The translations under genes and the position numbers were made by a program. 11,571 nucleotides of DNA from Candidatus Omnitrophota bacterium. Its GTDB lineage: Bacteria > Omnitrophota > Gorgyraeia > Zapsychrales > Fredricksoniimonadaceae. The notes below the pieces were generated by a model. The model ran no database searches, had not been told where the DNA came from, and worked only from the letters and a program-made list of their open reading frames with translations. Shown one piece after another: positions 7,098 through 11,571 of the stretch. The stretch lies in assembly GCA_016789035.1 (NCBI GenBank), contig JAEUSC010000013.1:1-11571 (forward strand). The letters run 5' to 3'. Within the stretch, counting starts at the first letter, position 1; each line of letters begins with the position of its first letter.

Positions 7098-8813
7098 TTA
7101 CCCCTCTTTCGTAACCAGAAAATTTCCAATGGCCAAAACGTCAAACTCCGTACGCAAGAAGCATTCGACAGCATCCTTGGGCGTACAAACAATCGGCTCA
7201 TTTTCATTAAATGATGTATTGATAATGACGGGAACACCCGTAATTTTGGCAAATTCATCAATCAATTCCCAGTAACGAGGATTGACTTTCTTACTGACCG
7301 TATGGACACGCGCCGTTCCATCCGCGTGGGTAACGGCAGGAATCACGCTTCGCTTCTCCTCTAAAACTTCTCCGACCAGAATCATATATGGTGATTTAAA
7401 ATCCCGCGGCATTCGAAAAAACTCCTTCGCCCGCTCTTCCTGGACCGACGGCGCAAAAGGACGAAAATGCTCACGTTTTTTAACGCGCGCATTGAGCCTG
7501 TCCTTCATCCCTGCATGCAACGGGCTCACCACAATGCTGCGATTGCCCAGCGCTCGGGGTCCGGCCTCCATCCGCCCTTGAAACCATCCTACTATCTTCT
7601 CATCGGCAATGTGGCGGGCTGTATCGCGGGCCACATTCTCTGATTTATAATAGTGAACACCTTTAGCGCGAAGAACATTTTCAATATCCTCGTCTGAGAA
7701 CTGCGGGCCGTGATAAACATGCTCAAACACTGAACTTTGGGGTCGCTTTAAGTTCTGATGATAGTGATAGAGCGCACTCCCCAAAGCCGCACCCGCGTCA
7801 TTGGCGATGGGCTGAATAAAAACGTCTTTAAACGGTGTGGATTCAATAATTTTTTTGTTCATCAAACAATTCAGTACCACACCTCCCGTCAGGCACAAAT
7901 TGGAAAGCTTAGTTGTTTGGTGCAATGCCCGGCACAAATGAACACCGGTCTTCTCGATGACACGCTGAAGACCAAAAGCAACATCAAAATGGCGCTGATC
8001 GTACTCCCGGGTTCTTTCTCGCTTGGGTCCCAGTTTCTCTATCAAGTAATCACTGACCCAGCGGGCTTGTCCGTGAGTGTGAAAACCAAAATATTTTAAA
8101 TTCAAATGGTACCCACCGTCTTCATTCAACAAAATCATGTCTTCAAAAATTTTGACAAAAGTATCTTTTCCGTATGCCGACATGCCCATGACTTTCCACT
8201 CATCAAAAAATGGCTTAAAGCCCAGGTATTCGGTGATGGCTGCATAAAAATGCCCCAAAGAATGAGGAACTTTAATCTCTCTGATTTTTTCAATATGATT
8301 TTCTCGCCCGACGCACATGACGGTACTGGCCGATTCCCCTCGCCCGTCAGCCGTTAATATGGCCGCTTCTCTAAAACCGGAGACAAAGAAAGCACTGGCT
8401 GCATGACACAAATGATGTTCGACAAAATGGACTTGGGGCGTGTGAGGCAGGTCAAACTGCTGCTGAATGCTGCGTCCGATCGAACTCATCAATCGCACGC
8501 GCTCCAAGAATTTTAATTCGTTTCCGCCGCTTTTCGCAGCCAAGAGATTTAAGCTCGCTGGAAAATACTTAAGAAAGTGCGCAAGGTTATCAACAATTTC
8601 CTTCTTAGGAACCCAAAAGAATGTAATATGGGCCACATCATTGATGGTTATTCCCTCACGTTTTAAACATTCGCGGATGGCATTGGCAGGATATTTCCAG
8701 GTGTGTTTTTCCCGATTAAGTCTTTCTTCTTCGATCAAAAACTTCAGTTGACCATCTTTAATCAGAGCGCAGGTGGCCTCATGCGCAAAACTTGTCAAAC
8801 CTAAAATGTACAT
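7098..8813 (-). CDS. O-carbamoyltransferase, NodU/TobZ/CmcH family
   Basis: A full-length 571-residue member of the carbamoyltransferase family. The N-terminal Kae1/HSP70-like domain has GLTSFAHEATCALIKDG (5-21), a HHLCHA motif with H133 and H137, D156 nineteen residues further on, and QPIANDAGAALG (334-345) with D339. H133, H137, D156 and D339 have the spacing of the metal ligands of TobZ. KVMGMSAYGK (207-216) is also typical. The C-terminal YrdC-like region carries WFQGRMEAGPRALGNRSI and HFRPFAPSV. The family makes a carbamoyl-adenylate from carbamoyl phosphate and ATP, then carbamoylates a sugar hydroxyl, for example on Nod factors or antibiotics. With glycosyltransferases downstream, a surface glycan or glycolipid sugar is the likely acceptor. 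The ATG at 8813 has GGAAAG (8826-8821) 7 bases upstream. It is the first gene of the glycan operon. Confidence 0.95.
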   Translation of the reverse strand: MYILGLTSFAHEATCALIKDGQLKFLIEEERLNREKHTWKYPANAIRECLKREGITINDVAHITFFWVPKKEIVDNLAHFLKYFPASLNLLAAKSGGNELKFLERVRLMSSIGRSIQQQFDLPHTPQVHFVEHHLCHAASAFFVSGFREAAILTADGRGESASTVMCVGRENHIEKIREIKVPHSLGHFYAAITEYLGFKPFFDEWKVMGMSAYGKDTFVKIFEDMILLNEDGGYHLNLKYFGFHTHGQARWVSDYLIEKLGPKRERTREYDQRHFDVAFGLQRVIEKTGVHLCRALHQTTKLSNLCLTGGVVLNCLMNKKIIESTPFKDVFIQPIANDAGAALGSALYHYHQNLKRPQSSVFEHVYHGPQFSDEDIENVLRAKGVHYYKSENVARDTARHIADEKIVGWFQGRMEAGPRALGNRSIVVSPLHAGMKDRLNARVKKREHFRPFAPSVQEERAKEFFRMPRDFKSPYMILVGEVLEEKRSVIPAVTHADGTARVHTVSKKVNPRYWELIDEFAKITGVPVIINTSFNENEPIVCTPKDAVECFLRTEFDVLAIGNFLVTKEG

Positions 8814-8952
8814 GAATTGTCTTTCCAGAGTTAACCCGATTTTGCCTTACGAAATTCCCCCAGCTGTGAAGAATCAATCAGCTCGCAATCTTTCAATTAG
8901 GATCTCGATAAAATCCAATTTCTTTCGGCAATTCGTTTACCTTTCACCGACT

Positions 8953-8983
8953 ATTCTAAACCGAGTTTAAAAATCACTTTGAA
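8953..8983 (-). promoter_or_regulatory. Weak candidate promoter for the glycan operon
   Basis: The 228-base divergent region must hold the promoter of the carbamoyltransferase operon. The best minus-strand match I find is TTCAAA (8983-8978) and TAGAAT (8958-8953) with a 19-base spacer, which is longer than ideal. It would give a leader of about 130 bases. Its -35 lies over the -35 of the opposite promoter, so the two could compete. Other weak combinations exist closer to the gene. Confidence 0.22.
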
Positions 8984-9008
8984 TTTCCAACGAATTGATT
9001 AATATTAT
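8979..9008 (+). promoter_or_regulatory. Putative sigma70 promoter of the hydrolase-transporter operon
   Basis: TTGAAT (8979-8984) and TATTAT (9003-9008) are separated by 18 bases in AT-rich DNA. Expected transcription starts near 9014-9016, giving a short leader of about 27 bases before the ATG at 9042. The leader contains AGGAGA (9031-9036), a good Shine-Dalgarno site 5 bases before the start. The expected start falls inside the inverted repeat at 9012-9027. Confidence 0.55.
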
Positions 9009-9011
9009 ATT

Positions 9012-9027
9012 CACTGACTTATCAGTG
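9012..9027. promoter_or_regulatory. Perfect inverted repeat at the transcription start, probable operator
   Basis: CACTGA (9012-9017) and TCAGTG (9022-9027) form a perfect 6-bp inverted repeat around CTTA. It lies just downstream of the -10 box and over the expected transcription start, which is the position of a repressor operator that blocks initiation. Binding by a dimeric regulator (for example ArsR- or TetR-like) is inference; no regulator gene is in the window. Alternatively it is a small hairpin at the 5' end of the mRNA. Confidence 0.45.
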
Positions 9028-9041
9028 TATAGGAGAAATTC

Positions 9042-9686
9042 ATGAAAGAAAATCATTCCCCCATCATCAAGCAATTCGAGATTGGTCCGTTGGCCAATTT
9101 CATTTATTTTATCGGCGATGCTTCATCGAAAGAGATTGCCGTTGTTGACCCAGCCTGGGACGTTGACTTTCTGCGGCGGGAAGCAGAGAAATTGGAACTC
9201 AAGATTACCAATATTTTTCTTACACACGGCCACCCCGACCATGTGAACGGTCTGACAGAACTCCTCAAGACCCACGATGTGCCCGTCTATATTTCCCGAC
9301 ATGAAGCTTCTTTTTATAAACCCAAATGCAAAAATTTGATTGAGGTCCAGGACCACCAACGTTTAAGAGTGGGTTCCGTTGAATTTGAGTGCATTCTGGC
9401 GCCGGGACACACTCCGGGATGCCAGTGTTTTCTTTCCGGAAAACATATGATCACGGGCGATGTTATTTTCGTTGATGGATGCGGCCGCTGCGATCTTCCC
9501 GGAGGAGACCCTAAGCAAATGCATCAATCCCTTTATAACGTCATTATGAAACTTCCCGATGACATCCTCATTTACCCTGGCCACAATTACGGTGCCACTC
9601 CCACAGACACGATCGGCCACCAAAAGAAATCGAATCCCTATCTACAATGCCACAGCATGGAAGAATTCTTAAACGAACGCATGTAA
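9042..9686 (+). CDS. Metallo-beta-lactamase-fold hydrolase, GloB-like
   Basis: A 214-residue protein with all the metal ligands of glyoxalase II-type enzymes: THGHPDH (H62, H64, D66, H67), H123 in APGHTPG, D140 in TGD, and H181 in YPGHNYG. It should bind two metal ions and hydrolyse a thioester or related bond in the cytoplasm. It is shorter than GloB (about 255 residues) and lacks its C-terminal glutathione-binding helices, so hydroxyacylglutathione is not assured as substrate. Other members of the superfamily act on persulfides, lactones or other thioesters. Five cysteines cluster near the active site region (C117, C127, C129, C147, C150), including GCGRCD where GloB has GCGR followed by a hydrophobic or aromatic residue. 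Start is supported by AGGAGA 5 bases upstream. The MFS gene follows after 34 bases without a terminator, so the two are likely co-transcribed. Confidence 0.9.
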   Translation: MKENHSPIIKQFEIGPLANFIYFIGDASSKEIAVVDPAWDVDFLRREAEKLELKITNIFLTHGHPDHVNGLTELLKTHDVPVYISRHEASFYKPKCKNLIEVQDHQRLRVGSVEFECILAPGHTPGCQCFLSGKHMITGDVIFVDGCGRCDLPGGDPKQMHQSLYNVIMKLPDDILIYPGHNYGATPTDTIGHQKKSNPYLQCHSMEEFLNERM

Positions 9687-9720
9687 ATCCATTGAGCTCT
9701 CATACAAGGACCATCTTTAA

Positions 9721-10965
9721 GTGTTATCCTTTTTCTCCCAATTTCCTTACATTTTGTTCTTCGGTATTTTTGAACTATTTTTCTCCGCCCCGGGCCAAAC
9801 ATTTCTGATTTCCCTGTTTGTTCAGCCGATCTTTGAAAGCATTCATGCCTCTCAAAGCGGTTTTGCCGGGCTGTATTCGATGGCCACGCTGGCAGCATCC
9901 TTACTGCTGAATCCTGCCGGCCGTTTGATCGATAAACACCCGACGTACAAAATCATTCTGGCCAACGCCGTGTTAATGGCGTTTGGCTGTTTTTTGCTGG
10001 CGGGTGCGACTTCACTCACAACTCTCTTCATCGGTTTTTTTCTACTCCGACTCATGGGCCAAGGCGTATTCGGATTGACCGCGAGCACCCTGATTATTAA
10101 ACAGTTTGAAAAAAACCGCGGTAAAGCCATGGGCATTATCACCCTGGGCTTTCCCTTCTCCGAACTGATTTATCCATCAATCGCGCTTTTGCTGCTGCAT
10201 ATTTCTGACTGGAGAACAAGCTATATGGTCTTTGGTCTTAGCAATCTGGTTCTTATGCTTCCCCTGCAATGGTGGCTCATTCATAAAGCCAAAATTAAGG
10301 AAGGTCATTTTCTGCCGGGGGAAAGCGAACTATTGCCACAACTTTTGCCCGGCACCGGCAGCCGCCGTAAGCTCAAGACGCGAAAGGATTGGACGCTGGG
10401 CCAATGCATCAAAGATGTCAAATTTTACATCCTGATTACTGCCTCCTGCGTCCCTCCGATGGTTATGACTGCGCTTCTTTTTCATCAAGCCGCTCTGTTT
10501 AAAAGTCATCACTGGCCGATTGTTCTGGCACCCACAGGTCTGGCTGTCTATGCCATCTCAAAAGCATTTTTCTCGATCGCCATTGGTCCAGTTGTAGACC
10601 GTTACGGTCCTTTGATGCCATTTACAGTGGTGATTATTTTGATTGCAGCGGGAACATTTGTGGCCGGGGCCAGCGGACCTGTGTGGTTTATGTTTGTATA
10701 TTTTGCCATTCTTGGAGGCGCCTTAGGTATGAGTACGCCCATCATGAATGTTGTTTGGCCGTATTTTTATGGCGCCAAACATATCGGCAGCATCAAGGGC
10801 TTTATAGGAACCATTCGCAATGGATTAACCGCGCTGGGTCCACTACCGATTGCGGTCGCCCTGGAAAACGGAACATCAATCCATAGCATTTTTTTATTAA
10901 TTGCCGTGGCGATTCTGGTGATGGCAACCTTCCCAGCCATTATTTGGCGACTGGATCGTGACTAA
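9721..10965 (+). CDS. MFS transporter
   Basis: A 414-residue hydrophobic protein with about twelve membrane helices in two halves. The loop after helix 2 carries GRLIDKH (residues 67-73), a version of MFS motif A (G-x-L-x-D-r). The second half repeats it as GPVVDRYGP (289-297), which supports the internal twofold repeat. NRGKAMGIITLGFPF (132-146) also fits MFS helices 4-5. A basic central loop (about 214-222) joins the halves. It probably uses the proton gradient to move a small solute; the direction and substrate are not readable, although the general form recalls organic-anion carriers. The start is GTG at 9721, directly after an in-frame TAA, with AAGGA (9706-9710) ten bases upstream, a little far. 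It lies in an operon with the GloB-like hydrolase, so export or import of that enzyme's substrate or product is a fair guess. Its stop is 3 bases from the end of the convergent methyltransferase gene. Confidence 0.88.
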   Translation: MLSFFSQFPYILFFGIFELFFSAPGQTFLISLFVQPIFESIHASQSGFAGLYSMATLAASLLLNPAGRLIDKHPTYKIILANAVLMAFGCFLLAGATSLTTLFIGFFLLRLMGQGVFGLTASTLIIKQFEKNRGKAMGIITLGFPFSELIYPSIALLLLHISDWRTSYMVFGLSNLVLMLPLQWWLIHKAKIKEGHFLPGESELLPQLLPGTGSRRKLKTRKDWTLGQCIKDVKFYILITASCVPPMVMTALLFHQAALFKSHHWPIVLAPTGLAVYAISKAFFSIAIGPVVDRYGPLMPFTVVIILIAAGTFVAGASGPVWFMFVYFAILGGALGMSTPIMNVVWPYFYGAKHIGSIKGFIGTIRNGLTALGPLPIAVALENGTSIHSIFLLIAVAILVMATFPAIIWRLDRD

Positions 10966-10968
10966 CCT

Positions 10969-11571
10969 CTAAGTCTTACTGCGAAGAATAACAAGCGTTT
11001 CCAAGTGCTGTGTTCGAGGAAAAAAGTCTACAGGAAGGATCTTGTGAATTTCCCAGCGGTCCTTGAGGCTCCAACAATTTTCGACCAAAGACTGAGGATT
11101 ACACGAAAGATAAATCAAATAGTTTGTATTGGAAACACCATTTAACATCTCGACCGTTTGGGGGCTTAAGCCCGCGCGCGGAGGATCAACCATCACAATA
11201 TTATTTGTCTGGGTCATCAAAGCAAGCTTACCTGGAAGAATATCCTCCACACGCCCCTCTTCAATAATGAACTGCGACAATTGATGATAAGCCGCATTGT
11301 ATTTAGCCAATTTTAAAGACGCAGGAACCGCTTCAATCAAAACAACTTTATCGACCAAATCATAAACACACAGTCCGAATAACCCCACGCCTCCATAGAG
11401 ATCAAAGAAGACGGAATTCTTACCCCAAATATCCAATGCCCGCAAGCGTTCAATAAAGGACGGCAAAATATAAAGATTCGCCTGGAAAAATGTATCCAGC
11501 GAATAATAGATTCTGCGACCTAAAATTTCGGTCCATAAATAATTTTCGGGTGGCAGCTCCAAAGAACGCTT
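10969..11571 (-). CDS. RNA uracil-5-methyltransferase, TrmA/RlmD family, C-terminal half (cut by right edge)
   Basis: The frame is open to the right edge, so the N-terminal part is missing; the apparent TTG start at 11562 is not a real start. The 200 visible residues hold the catalytic domain of TrmA/RlmC/RlmD enzymes, which transfer a methyl from SAM to C5 of a uridine in tRNA or 23S rRNA. Seen in order: SLDTFFQAN near the start, SAM motif FFDLYGGVGLFGL, VVLIEA, then MVDPPRAGLS. The catalytic-cysteine motif YLSCNPQS and FFPRTQHLETLVIL, with the glutamate that acts as general base, come last. The usual family motif is DLYCG; here the Cys is Gly. The N-terminal TRAM domain and FeS cysteines, if present, lie outside, so tRNA and rRNA specificity cannot be separated. 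Family certain, member not. Confidence 0.92.
   Translation of the reverse strand, partial: KRSLELPPENYLWTEILGRRIYYSLDTFFQANLYILPSFIERLRALDIWGKNSVFFDLYGGVGLFGLCVYDLVDKVVLIEAVPASLKLAKYNAAYHQLSQFIIEEGRVEDILPGKLALMTQTNNIVMVDPPRAGLSPQTVEMLNGVSNTNYLIYLSCNPQSLVENCWSLKDRWEIHKILPVDFFPRTQHLETLVILRSKT

Noticed and set aside
8773..8970. 65-codon plus-strand frame across the divergent intergenic region
   Set aside because: It starts inside the carbamoyltransferase gene on the other strand, has no ribosome site and no recognisable motif.
10966..10968. Possible shared terminator between the convergent MFS and methyltransferase genes
   Set aside because: Only 3 bases separate the stops and I found no GC-rich hairpin with a T-run on either side.
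1..11571. CRISPR array, insertion sequence, prophage genes, tRNA or rRNA
   Set aside because: No spaced direct repeats, transposase or integrase motifs, terminal inverted repeats, or structural RNA signatures were seen on either strand.

Overview
The window is a gene-dense bacterial chromosomal segment holding twelve protein genes. I see no tRNA or rRNA genes, insertion sequence, integrase, phage gene or CRISPR array. Short intergenic gaps, good Shine-Dalgarno sites and sigma70-like promoters fit a bacterium. The glycan-decoration genes and a membrane GT-C glycosyltransferase suggest a Gram-negative-type envelope. The lineage cannot be fixed from the sequence; an environmental or candidate-phylum bacterium (Omnitrophota-like gene content) is only a guess.

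Left block, minus strand, read from right to left (3771 to 1): a redoxin of the peroxiredoxin-like CNHCP type; an exported or membrane-anchored protein of unknown function; a FIST-domain sensor-type protein; an inositol-monophosphatase-family phosphatase; and the first 139 codons of a cytochrome P450 that runs off the left edge. A GC-rich hairpin sits between the redoxin and the exported protein. It looks like a terminator and also masks the ribosome binding site of the next gene, so it is a likely control point.

Middle block, minus strand, 8813 to 3869: a NodU/TobZ-type O-carbamoyltransferase, a methyltransferase fused to a family 2 glycosyltransferase, a membrane-anchored TPR protein and a multi-pass GT-C glycosyltransferase. 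The gaps are 18, 4 and 3 bases, so this is almost certainly one operon. Together they look like a pathway that builds, methylates and carbamoylates a sugar, and probably moves it across the membrane on a polyprenyl carrier to a surface acceptor. This is the most interesting unit in the window.

Right block: a divergent intergenic region (8814-9041) separates the carbamoyltransferase from a plus-strand pair, a GloB-like metallo-beta-lactamase-fold hydrolase and an MFS transporter. A clean sigma70-like promoter precedes the pair, with a perfect 6-bp inverted repeat at the expected transcription start. Tail-to-tail with the transporter, 3 bases away, is the C-terminal half of a TrmA/RlmD-family RNA uracil-5-methyltransferase on the minus strand, cut by the right edge.
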